From NCBI RefSeq assembly GCF_045223415.1, contig NZ_JBEQZJ010000043.1, positions 1 to 33,101 on the forward strand: a stretch of DNA of 33,101 bases, in the 5' to 3' direction. Below the pieces are notes generated by a model. That model did no database searches. It was not told where the DNA came from and saw nothing but the letters and a program-made list of their open reading frames with translations. The stretch comes from Hoskinsella mucinilytica (GTDB lineage: Bacteria > Bacillota_I > Bacilli_A > Erysipelotrichales > Erysipelotrichaceae). This document shows positions 14,836 through 22,204 of the stretch, piece after piece. Within the stretch, counting starts at the first letter, position 1. Each line of letters starts with the position of its first letter. The translations under genes and the position numbers were made by a program.

Positions 14836-16302
14836 ATGTATATCATAAAAAATGCATGGCGTAATGTATGTCGAAATCTTGGGAAGAATATTCTTTTGGG
14901 TATCATTGCGTTTGTGATCGGATTGTCTTGTTGTTTGGCATTATCTATTCGTCAAGCAGCAAATCAACAAAGGAAAGAAGGCCTAGATGCACTGAATATC
15001 ACCGCAAGCATTGGTGTAGATCGTATGTCTGTGATGAAACAAGGAAGGCAAGAAAATGAAGAAGTGCAAAACATAGATCCAAAGGAAATGTTGAATCAAA
15101 TTTCATCCTTAAGCTTAGATGAGCTTGAAACTTATGCCAAGGCGGAAAGTGTGAAAGATTTTTATTATACCAAAAGTCTTTCTATCAATGGAGAAGGCTT
15201 AGAACCAATCGAAAGTAGCATCTCTAATGATCGTCCACAGGGCATGGGAAAAGGTATGGATATGAATCAAAGTGATTTCACTGTAATCGGTTATAGTTCT
15301 CATGAAGCAATGAGTGACTTTGTGAATGGCAATGCAACCATCAGCGAGGGTACTGTTTTTGATGAAGATAGCAAAGATGAATGTATCATCTCAGAAGAAT
15401 TAGCAACTTATAACAATTTGAAGCTCCAAGATCAGATCAAACTTGTGAATCCGGATAATGAAAAGGATGTGCATACCTTTACCATAACTGGTTTCTATAC
15501 ATCAAATGCTACAGGCATGGAGATGGGGAGAATGATGAGTGATCCTGCCAATCAGATCTATACAAGTGTAACTTCATTAGATGCTATCGTAACTGCTTCC
15601 AAAGAGGCAAGCAATGATAGTGCAATGGTAGCAACGGTGAATGGTACCTATGTCTTTGAAGATTTGGAACAATACGAAGCATTTGAGGCGCAAGCACAAG
15701 CATTGGGTCTATCCGAAGAATATACCGTTTCTTCACAAGATGTTACACAGTATGAACAAAGCCTACAGCCACTTGTTAGTTTGAGTGAGTATGCGACCAT
15801 ATTTTTGGTAGTGATCCTTATCATCGGCGGATGTATTCTGGCAGTATTGCATATGTATCATATCAGAGAGCGTAAATATGAAATCGGTGTGTTGGCGGCA
15901 ATCGGTATGAATAAGAAAAAAATCTCTATGCAATTTATTTGTGAAATCTTTGTTGTTACCATGGTATCGATGTTGATCGGTAGTGGTATTGGCGCAATGC
16001 TCAGTGTTCCGGTGACCAATACTTTGTTAGAGAAAACCGCTCAAACAACAATGTCACAAGAAAGAGGTGGCTTTGGTATGAAGCAAGAACCAGAAGAACT
16101 TTCAAAACCGGATGAGAATGGTTTTCAAGGTGTTATGGGAAAAGGACAGCAATATCTGATGGAGATAAATTCTGCAACCGATGTTTATGTGGTTCTTCAG
16201 GTGTGTGTTGTTGCTGTTTTATTAACATTGATGAGTGCGATGTTAGCAATGATGGGTATTCTTCGTTATGAACCATTGAAGATACTATCCGATAGAGAGT
16301 AG
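14836..16302 (+). CDS. ABC transporter permease, MacB/FtsX family
   Basis: The 488-aa protein begins MYIIKNAWRNVCRNLGKNIL, the usual N-terminus of FtsX-type permeases. One membrane helix (about 19-38) is followed by a large extracytoplasmic domain of roughly 290 residues, and then three C-terminal helices in the FtsX core (about 318-345, 374-398 and 451-480). The cytoplasmic loop REREKYEIGVLAAIG-like segment is present as IRERKYEIGVLAAIGMNKKKI. Such permeases do not move solutes through a channel but act mechanically, exporting peptides or lipids or transmitting signals. The outer domain has Met-rich stretches (QGMGKGMDMNQ, GMEMGRMM). AAGGAGGA precedes the ATG at 14836; an earlier in-frame ATG at 14797 has no support. 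The ATPase gene follows directly. Confidence 0.88.
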   Translation: MYIIKNAWRNVCRNLGKNILLGIIAFVIGLSCCLALSIRQAANQQRKEGLDALNITASIGVDRMSVMKQGRQENEEVQNIDPKEMLNQISSLSLDELETYAKAESVKDFYYTKSLSINGEGLEPIESSISNDRPQGMGKGMDMNQSDFTVIGYSSHEAMSDFVNGNATISEGTVFDEDSKDECIISEELATYNNLKLQDQIKLVNPDNEKDVHTFTITGFYTSNATGMEMGRMMSDPANQIYTSVTSLDAIVTASKEASNDSAMVATVNGTYVFEDLEQYEAFEAQAQALGLSEEYTVSSQDVTQYEQSLQPLVSLSEYATIFLVVILIIGGCILAVLHMYHIRERKYEIGVLAAIGMNKKKISMQFICEIFVVTMVSMLIGSGIGAMLSVPVTNTLLEKTAQTTMSQERGGFGMKQEPEELSKPDENGFQGVMGKGQQYLMEINSATDVYVVLQVCVVAVLLTLMSAMLAMMGILRYEPLKILSDRE

Positions 16303-16310
16303 GTGTGAAA

Positions 16311-16982
16311 ATGGAAATCTTACAATTAAAGGATGTCAGTTATTCGTATACAGGAAAACAAAATGTCATCGAACATATGAATTATACCTTTCAAGATGGT
16401 ACGATCTATGCAGTGGTCGGAAAAAGCGGTGCAGGAAAAACGACGTTGTTATCTATGATGAGCTTGTTGACAAAACCAAGTGAGGGCCAGATACTGTATG
16501 AAGGTAAAGATATTACCGATATGGATCCCTATTCTTATCGTAGTCATTATGTCGGTGTCATCTTTCAAAGCTATAACCTGTTGATGCATTTAACTGCATT
16601 GGAAAATGTCATGTTGTCTATGGAAATTGCAGGTAAAAAAAAGACAGATAAAAAGGCAGAAGCACTTCGCTTATTGGCAAAAGTAGGTCTTGATGAAGAA
16701 GAGGCCAATCGAAGGATCTTAAAGTTGAGTGGGGGACAGCAACAAAGAGTAGCAATCGCACGATGTCTTTCTTATGATCCAAAGGTGATCCTTGCGGATG
16801 AGCCGACCGGTAATTTAGATGAAGAAACACAAGCGGAAATCATGCAAATATTTCATCAATTGGCATCTGATGGACGATGTATCATCATCGTTACCCATTC
16901 CAAAGAGGTCGCAGAAGAAGCAGATGAAATTTATATGTTACAAACTGTAAAGAAAACAGGGCGTCAAAAGAAAAAGATGTGA
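16311..16982 (+). CDS. ABC transporter ATP-binding protein, MacB/LolD family
   Basis: The 223-aa protein is the nucleotide-binding subunit partnering the FtsX-type permease encoded just upstream. It has Walker A GKSGAGKTT, the Q-loop VIFQSYNLLMHLTALENV, the signature LSGGQQQRVAIARCL, and Walker B VILADEPTGNLDEE. The H-loop reads IIIVTHSKEVAEEAD. The size and the LTALENVMLSME region place it in the MacB/LolD/FtsE group. The start at 16311 has GAGTAGG at good distance; the GTG at 16305 is too close to it. The pair is encoded 8 nt apart and ends at a terminator. No two-component system of the BceRS type is adjacent, so the substrate is unknown. Confidence 0.94.
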   Translation: MEILQLKDVSYSYTGKQNVIEHMNYTFQDGTIYAVVGKSGAGKTTLLSMMSLLTKPSEGQILYEGKDITDMDPYSYRSHYVGVIFQSYNLLMHLTALENVMLSMEIAGKKKTDKKAEALRLLAKVGLDEEEANRRILKLSGGQQQRVAIARCLSYDPKVILADEPTGNLDEETQAEIMQIFHQLASDGRCIIIVTHSKEVAEEADEIYMLQTVKKTGRQKKKM

Positions 16983-16988
16983 GAATAT

Positions 16989-17033
16989 AAAGTGGATGAG
17001 GTTACAGTTGACTGGAACATCCACTTTTTTTTG
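16989..17033 (+). terminator. terminator of the ABC transporter operon
   Basis: A 10-bp stem (AAAGTGGATG 16989-16998 / CATCCACTTT 17018-17027) is followed by a T-run. Confidence 0.85.
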
Positions 17034-17045
17034 CTTTTATAGGTA

Positions 17046-17091
17046 AAACATATACATTAGAATATGTTTTTATGAAAGATGATGATATAAT
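17046..17091 (+). promoter_or_regulatory. promoter and palindrome ahead of the solute-binding lipoprotein gene
   Basis: A consensus -10 TATAAT (17086-17091) lies 24 nt before the start. An 8-bp inverted repeat, AAACATAT (17046-17053) and ATATGTTT (17062-17069), covers the -35 position and may be an operator. The binding protein is unknown. Confidence 0.45.
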
Positions 17092-17115
17092 AATATCAAA
17101 ACGAAGGAGTATCTT

Positions 17116-18381
17116 ATGAAACGAGGGCGAAAACTGATTTATTCAGGGATATCCATATGTCTGTTGGTTATATTTATGTGCGGATGTCAAAAGAATTCCA
17201 GAAATACAGTTGTATCACAACATCAAAGCGATCAGATAGAACTGAAGTTTTTCGGTTTCAAAACAGAGGCGGTCAATGTACAGGCAATTGAAGAGATCCT
17301 ACAAGATTATATGAAAGAAAATCCTCATATCAATATCACTTATGAAAGCGTAAAGGGAGTAGAATATTATGACATCCTTTCCAAACGGATCACTTCCGGT
17401 AATTTAGATGATATTTTTATGATCGATGAGGATAATTTGAAGAAATGGAAACATAGTGGTATTTTTGAGGATCTTGGGGATCTATCTTCAATTTCAAATT
17501 ACAGTACGATATCCTATGAACAAATGAAACAAAGTGATGGTAGCATTCCTTTTGTGCCAACCAGTATTTCTGCATTTGGGTTATATTGCAACATGGACTT
17601 ATTAAAGCAACATCAACAAAATGTTCCGAAAAACAATGAAGAGTTTATGGAAGTGTGTCAATATTTTGTAGATCAAGGAATAACGCCGATCATTGCGAAC
17701 AATGATATCTCATTAAAAACAGTTGCTATCGCAAAAGGGTTATCCTCGCTTTATCAAAGTGATCAAAGTAAAGAAGCATTCCAACAACGAAATCAAGATC
17801 CGACCCTGTTATATGATGAGCTGACACAGGGGTATGCATATGTACAGATGTTGATCGATCGTCATTTTGTAGATGCTTCATTGGCTATTCATACAGAGAA
17901 AACAAAAGATGATCTAGCACAATTTGAAAAAGGAGAACAACCTTTCATGCTAACAGGGGCATGGGCTGCTGTGAGAGTAGAAAAAGATGCACCAGATCTG
18001 AATTTTCAAGTGTATCCTTATCCTATACTGGATGATCGTGCTGTTTTGGTCACCAATATCGATACCAGAGTTTGTGTCAATGCGAAAGGAGCGCATGTGA
18101 AGGAAGCAAAGAAGTTTATGGAATATCTGACACGAGAAGATGTGATGTGGAAATTTGTCAATTCACAAGCTTCTTTTAGTCCTTTGAAAGAAACCAGAAT
18201 TGCTGATGATATCAAGATACAACCATTAAGTAGTTCAATGAATGAAGAAACCTTGATTCTTGGAAGCGATGTACGTATCCAAATTCCATTGTGGAGCTTA
18301 ACAAGGGAAGGTATGAAAACATTGTTAGAAGGAAAAGGAGTCAAGGCTGCCATGGATTTGATTCAAGCTTATGAGCCATAA
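17116..18381 (+). CDS. extracellular solute-binding lipoprotein, family 1 (orphan)
   Basis: The 421-aa protein has a lipoprotein signal peptide: basic MKRGRK, a hydrophobic stretch, then FMCGCQKN, where the second Cys (about residue 24) would be lipidated. The mature part is a family 1 (MalE-like) periplasmic-binding fold, with the N-lobe opening IELKFFGFKTEAVNVQAI. The region KEAKKFMEYLTREDVMWKF is typical of carbohydrate-binding members. No ABC permease or ATPase genes lie nearby. The next gene, a membrane c-di-GMP phosphodiesterase, begins 13 nt after its stop. I infer that this protein may present a ligand to that enzyme's outer domain, rather than to a transporter. AAGGAG precedes the ATG. 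Confidence 0.85.
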   Translation: MKRGRKLIYSGISICLLVIFMCGCQKNSRNTVVSQHQSDQIELKFFGFKTEAVNVQAIEEILQDYMKENPHINITYESVKGVEYYDILSKRITSGNLDDIFMIDEDNLKKWKHSGIFEDLGDLSSISNYSTISYEQMKQSDGSIPFVPTSISAFGLYCNMDLLKQHQQNVPKNNEEFMEVCQYFVDQGITPIIANNDISLKTVAIAKGLSSLYQSDQSKEAFQQRNQDPTLLYDELTQGYAYVQMLIDRHFVDASLAIHTEKTKDDLAQFEKGEQPFMLTGAWAAVRVEKDAPDLNFQVYPYPILDDRAVLVTNIDTRVCVNAKGAHVKEAKKFMEYLTREDVMWKFVNSQASFSPLKETRIADDIKIQPLSSSMNEETLILGSDVRIQIPLWSLTREGMKTLLEGKGVKAAMDLIQAYEP

Positions 18382-18394
18382 GGGGTGTAGCGTG

Positions 18395-20629
18395 ATGAAA
18401 AAGGAAAACACAAAGAAAATGATAGCGCTGTATATGATTGCAATCGTATTTGTATTGGGATCGATGTTTATTTACAATGAATATGTTCATGAATCGCTTT
18501 GGCAACAATCCGTAAATGATATATTGGAAGCTACCAGCCAAGAGGAAAAAGCATTTGATATTTATGTAAGTAAAGAAATCACCAATTCAAGAAATGTATT
18601 GAGTCATATGCTAGAAGAAAAAAGAGATGAAGCGACAACCCTAGAACAATTAAGCGCATTAGTAAAAAAAGAAGGAAGTCAATATTTGTTTCTGGATTTG
18701 AAACAAAACAAATGCTACAGTAGTCATGGGGTTTCTGAAATTTCAAAATTACAACATGATCTGATCTTAAATAATGATAAAGAAGAAGGCCTTATAGAAC
18801 CATACTTTGAGGATACCACAGGAGTAAAGATGTTTGCGACCTTTGTGAAAGGTAGCTATGAGGGAAGAAAAGGTGTTATGATCAAGGAAACAAAGGAAAG
18901 CTATATGGCTCAAAATTTTTCCTTATCTTTTTTCAATGACCTAGGTTTTTCCTATATTATTGATTCTGAGGGTATGATATTATTACGTAGCTCTCATCCA
19001 AATTCAAATCGAACTTTTCAAAACTTGTTTGATTTGATCGATCTTTCCGGTAATGATGAATCGATCATTCATTCCTTTCAACAAACGCTCAAGGAAAAAG
19101 GAAAGGGAATAGCGCAATTTGATTATCAGGATGAGTCTAATGTTTTTTGTTATGTGCCGATCAAAGATAGTGAGGATTGGTTCATGGTATCGATCATTCC
19201 CAATGCAGCCATCATGAAACAGGCCAATCACATCATTTTTTCAACCATCTTATTATGTACAGGAATCGTATTCGTCATAGGGTGCTTGGTATGGATGTAT
19301 TTAAGATCCAATCATAGACATAAAGAAGAATTGGAACGTATGGCGTATTATGATGATTTGACTCAGCTTTATACTTATCAACGCTTTAAAATGAAGGCGG
19401 AAGAGTTATTAAAGGAATCTAAGAATTGGTATATGCTATATCTGGATATCGCCGATTTCAAAATCATCAACGAAATGTATGGCTATCATTATGGAGATGA
19501 AATTTTGAAGCAGTTGGCGGAAGCGTTAAAAGAATTGGTGGGAAAGGATGGCATTATTTGTCGTATCAATGCTGATAAATTTTTGATCATGCTACATTGT
19601 CTACAACAGGCAGAACTGATGGCGTTTTGTGAACATATCAATCAATCTATATCATTACATCATGCAACAAAGCAAAGTGAGCGTACCGTTATGGTGCGTA
19701 TCGGAATCTGTGATTGTGATCCATCCATTGAACTTTCCAATGTAGATGGTTGGATCGATCGAAGTCATCTTGCGTTAAATCGTGTGAAGGCTGATTCTCC
19801 GAATTGCTATGCCTTTTACAATAAAGCTATGCATGATCAAATGTTGAAGAAGGCAGATATTGAAAACAAGATGGAAAAGGCCTTGGCACAACGAGAATTT
19901 CAATGCTATTTACAGCCAAAGTATGATGTGAGTGGTCACGTATTGATGGGGGCAGAAGCCTTGGTACGTTGGATCGAACAAGATCATATGATTATGCCGG
20001 GTGACTTTATACCTGTCTTTGAAAAAAACGGCTTTATCTTAAAATTAGATGAATACATTTTTGAAGAGGTCTGTCGTTATTTGGGAAATCGATTGAAAAA
20101 GAACGAGGCAATGGTACCTATTTCTGTAAATATATCTCGTATGCATTTCCATCAACCTGACTTTGTTGAGCGTTATATAAAAATCAAAGATGCGTATGCG
20201 ATACCAGATGGTTTGATAGAATTGGAAATTACAGAGAATATCTTATTGTATGATATCGATCAGGTTAGAACGATCGTTATGCAATTACAGAGAAGTGGTC
20301 TTACCTGTTCTATAGATGATTTTGGATCAGGCTATTCTTCTTTAAATGTATTAAAGGATCTTCCTTTTGATGTTTTAAAATTGGATGGTGTATTCTTACG
20401 TAATAGTTATGATGTGAGTCGTAGTCAGGAAATTGTTCGCTCTATCATTGAAATGGCCAAAAGAATACATCTAAAGACGGTGGCAGAAGGTGTTGAAAGT
20501 GAAGAACAGCTTACCTTTTTAAAGGAAGTAGGTTGTGATATGATCCAAGGATTCGTTTTCGCAAGACCGATGCCAATATCAGAGTTTGATAAACGATTAG
20601 TGACGGAAACATTGCACATTTATGATTAA
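18395..20629 (+). CDS. membrane c-di-GMP phosphodiesterase: extracellular sensor, degenerate GGDEF, EAL
   Basis: The 744-aa protein has a membrane helix (about 9-27), an extracytoplasmic Cache-like region (about 30-275), and a second helix (about 279-302). A GGDEF fold (about 310-470) and an EAL domain (about 490-740) follow. The GGDEF signature is NADKF (near 392-396), so cyclase activity is unlikely. The EAL domain keeps its catalytic set: AEALVRW, ISVNISRMHF, ELEITEN, SIDDFGSGYSS, LKLDG, TVAEGVES and QGFVFARP. It should hydrolyse c-di-GMP to pGpG at the membrane, tuned by an outside signal and possibly by GTP in the GGDEF fold. The start at 18395 has AAGGGG upstream. It is coupled to the lipoprotein gene. 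Confidence 0.92.
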   Translation: MKKENTKKMIALYMIAIVFVLGSMFIYNEYVHESLWQQSVNDILEATSQEEKAFDIYVSKEITNSRNVLSHMLEEKRDEATTLEQLSALVKKEGSQYLFLDLKQNKCYSSHGVSEISKLQHDLILNNDKEEGLIEPYFEDTTGVKMFATFVKGSYEGRKGVMIKETKESYMAQNFSLSFFNDLGFSYIIDSEGMILLRSSHPNSNRTFQNLFDLIDLSGNDESIIHSFQQTLKEKGKGIAQFDYQDESNVFCYVPIKDSEDWFMVSIIPNAAIMKQANHIIFSTILLCTGIVFVIGCLVWMYLRSNHRHKEELERMAYYDDLTQLYTYQRFKMKAEELLKESKNWYMLYLDIADFKIINEMYGYHYGDEILKQLAEALKELVGKDGIICRINADKFLIMLHCLQQAELMAFCEHINQSISLHHATKQSERTVMVRIGICDCDPSIELSNVDGWIDRSHLALNRVKADSPNCYAFYNKAMHDQMLKKADIENKMEKALAQREFQCYLQPKYDVSGHVLMGAEALVRWIEQDHMIMPGDFIPVFEKNGFILKLDEYIFEEVCRYLGNRLKKNEAMVPISVNISRMHFHQPDFVERYIKIKDAYAIPDGLIELEITENILLYDIDQVRTIVMQLQRSGLTCSIDDFGSGYSSLNVLKDLPFDVLKLDGVFLRNSYDVSRSQEIVRSIIEMAKRIHLKTVAEGVESEEQLTFLKEVGCDMIQGFVFARPMPISEFDKRLVTETLHIYD

Positions 20630-20647
20630 CATAGATGTGCTTTTTTT
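20614..20647 (+). terminator. terminator of the lipoprotein/phosphodiesterase operon
   Basis: An 11-bp stem with one G-U pair (GCACATTTATG / CATAGATGTGC, loop ATTAA) spans the stop codon and is followed by seven T residues. Confidence 0.85.
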
Positions 20648-20713
20648 GGTTTTTCATCTGTTCCTTTTTCATGACGCATGGTAAAATATAAGAGATATCG
20701 AAGGAGTAAGCAT

Positions 20714-21994
20714 ATGGATAAAAAGGATCAGCGTTATCAGGATTATGTAGAGGTTTTAAAAAAGGAATTGATTCCGGCAATGGGCTGTACGGAACCGATT
20801 GCGATTGCCTATGCAGCAGCACTTGCTAGAAAGATATTACAAGAGCCGATACAACGTGTAGATGTTTATGCAAGTGGTAATATCATCAAGAATGTCAAAA
20901 GTGTGGTCGTGCCAAATACACAAGGCCGTAAGGGAATTGCGGTTGCCGCAGCGATTGGTATCGTAGCCGGGGATTCAGATAAAAATCTGGAAGTCATAAG
21001 CAAGGTAAATGACGAACAACGAGAAGCATTGGATGTTTTTCTAAAAGAAAAACAAATACAGGTACATGCATTGGAAGGAGAACATGCTTTAGAGCTAGAA
21101 GTGGTCGTATCAAATGATCAAAACTATGCTAAGGTTAAGGTTGCACAAGAACATAACAACGTGGTCTTGATAGAAAAGAATCAAGAAGTGTTATTTGAAA
21201 AAGGAATTTGTGACAGTGAGCAAAAGGATCCATGTTATGCATCTTTGTCTATGGAAGCAATTTATGATTTTGCGATAAGTGCAGATTTAGATGATGTCAA
21301 AGATATCTTGCAACGTCAAATCGATTATAATACGAGAATCGCACGAGAAGGCATAGAACAAAATTATGGAGCTGGAATTGCGAATATGTTGCTTAATGTC
21401 TATGGTGATAGTGTACAGGTAAAAGCAAGAGCGATGGCCGCAGCCGGAAGCGATGCCAGAATGAGTGGTTGTGAATTACCTGTGATCATCAATAGTGGAA
21501 GTGGAAATCAAGGAATGAGTGCTTCCTTACCGGTCATTGTGTATGCAAAGGAATTGCGTTGTAGTAAGGAACAGCTATATCGTTCCCTCTTGATCAGCAA
21601 TCTTTCTACGATTTATCAAAAGATACATATCGGCAGACTTTCTGCATATTGTGGTGCAGTCAGTGCCGGTGCTGGTGCGGGTGCTGGAATCGCATATTTG
21701 TTGGGAGGGGATTATCAAGATATCACGCATACCATCGTTAATGCGTTGGCTATCACAAGTGGTATAATTTGTGATGGCGCAAAACCAAGTTGTGCAGCGA
21801 AAATTGCCAGTGCTGTTGATGCAGGTATCATGGGATGTTATATGTATCGATGCGGTAAACAATTTTATTGTGGGGAAGGTATCGTACAGAAGGGAATTGA
21901 GGCTACTATCGAAAGTGTAGGAGAGCTTGCCAGAAAAGGAATGAAAGAAACAGACAATGAAATCATCGAATTGATGATCAAAACAACATCATAA
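20714..21994 (+). CDS. L-cysteine desulfidase family protein (UPF0597 / serine dehydratase alpha-like)
   Basis: The 426-aa protein matches the UPF0597/L-cysteine desulfidase family by its opening KKELIPAMGCTEPIAIAYAA, the NTQGRKGIAVAAAIG region, the GSGNQGMSASLP block and the ending region ICDGAKPSCAAKIASAVDAG. Family members use a 4Fe-4S cluster, held by conserved cysteines such as those in GCTEP and SCAAK, to split L-cysteine into pyruvate, ammonia and sulfide; some may act on serine. It is cytoplasmic. The start at 20714 has AAGGAG 7 nt upstream; an ATG 36 nt earlier is unsupported. It stands alone between signalling genes, with terminators on both sides. Confidence 0.9.
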   Translation: MDKKDQRYQDYVEVLKKELIPAMGCTEPIAIAYAAALARKILQEPIQRVDVYASGNIIKNVKSVVVPNTQGRKGIAVAAAIGIVAGDSDKNLEVISKVNDEQREALDVFLKEKQIQVHALEGEHALELEVVVSNDQNYAKVKVAQEHNNVVLIEKNQEVLFEKGICDSEQKDPCYASLSMEAIYDFAISADLDDVKDILQRQIDYNTRIAREGIEQNYGAGIANMLLNVYGDSVQVKARAMAAAGSDARMSGCELPVIINSGSGNQGMSASLPVIVYAKELRCSKEQLYRSLLISNLSTIYQKIHIGRLSAYCGAVSAGAGAGAGIAYLLGGDYQDITHTIVNALAITSGIICDGAKPSCAAKIASAVDAGIMGCYMYRCGKQFYCGEGIVQKGIEATIESVGELARKGMKETDNEIIELMIKTTS

Positions 21995-22025
21995 ACACAA
22001 AAAGGAGTAAAATTCTCGAAAACTT

Positions 22026-22047
22026 AGGGAATAGCATTCCTTTTTTT
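22026..22047 (+). terminator. short terminator after the cysteine desulfidase gene
   Basis: A 7-bp stem with one G-U pair (AGGGAAT / ATTCCTT, loop AGC) runs into TTTTT. The stem is short but correctly placed. Confidence 0.6.
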
Positions 22048-22059
22048 CACAGTTAGGGT

Positions 22060-22065
22060 TATAAT
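22060..22065 (+). promoter_or_regulatory. -10 box of the riboswitch transcript
   Basis: TATAAT lies about 15 nt before the start of the c-di-GMP aptamer. The -35 region is T-rich and not convincing. Confidence 0.5.
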
Positions 22066-22078
22066 AAAAATGACAACT

Positions 22079-22146
22079 TGATAAGCAAACCTGTCGGAAG
22101 GTAGGGACGCAAAACTAGAGGGTCCAGATAGGACAGCCAGCTGCAA
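22079..22146 (+). promoter_or_regulatory. c-di-GMP-I (GEMM-I) riboswitch aptamer
   Basis: The hallmark GEMM-I elements occur in order and spacing. AGCAAACC is followed by a 6-bp helix capped by a GGAA GNRA tetraloop (CCTGTC-GGAA-GGTAGG). The invariant GGGACGCAAA comes next, then a second hairpin (GGTCC-AGATA-GGAC) leading into AGCCAGCTGC, which is typical of the Firmicute subtype. The class binds cyclic di-GMP with very high affinity. It lies in the 5' leader of a GGDEF-domain gene. The 3' part, GACAGC at 22132-22137, is complementary to GCTGTC at 22169-22174 in the downstream terminator stem, so ligand binding should free the terminator and turn the gene off. Confidence 0.93.
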
Positions 22147-22166
22147 AATGATTTTCTCTTTTTTGT

Positions 22167-22188
22167 ATGCTGTCTTCAGCATTTTTTT
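22167..22188 (+). terminator. terminator of the riboswitch expression platform
   Basis: A 6-bp perfect stem (ATGCTG / CAGCAT, loop TCTT) is followed by six or more T residues, 17 nt before the start codon. Its left arm can instead pair with the aptamer's 3' strand (GACAGC, 22132-22137), giving mutually exclusive antiterminator and terminator structures. Confidence 0.85.
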
Positions 22189-22204
22189 ATGAGATGGAGG
22201 AGCT

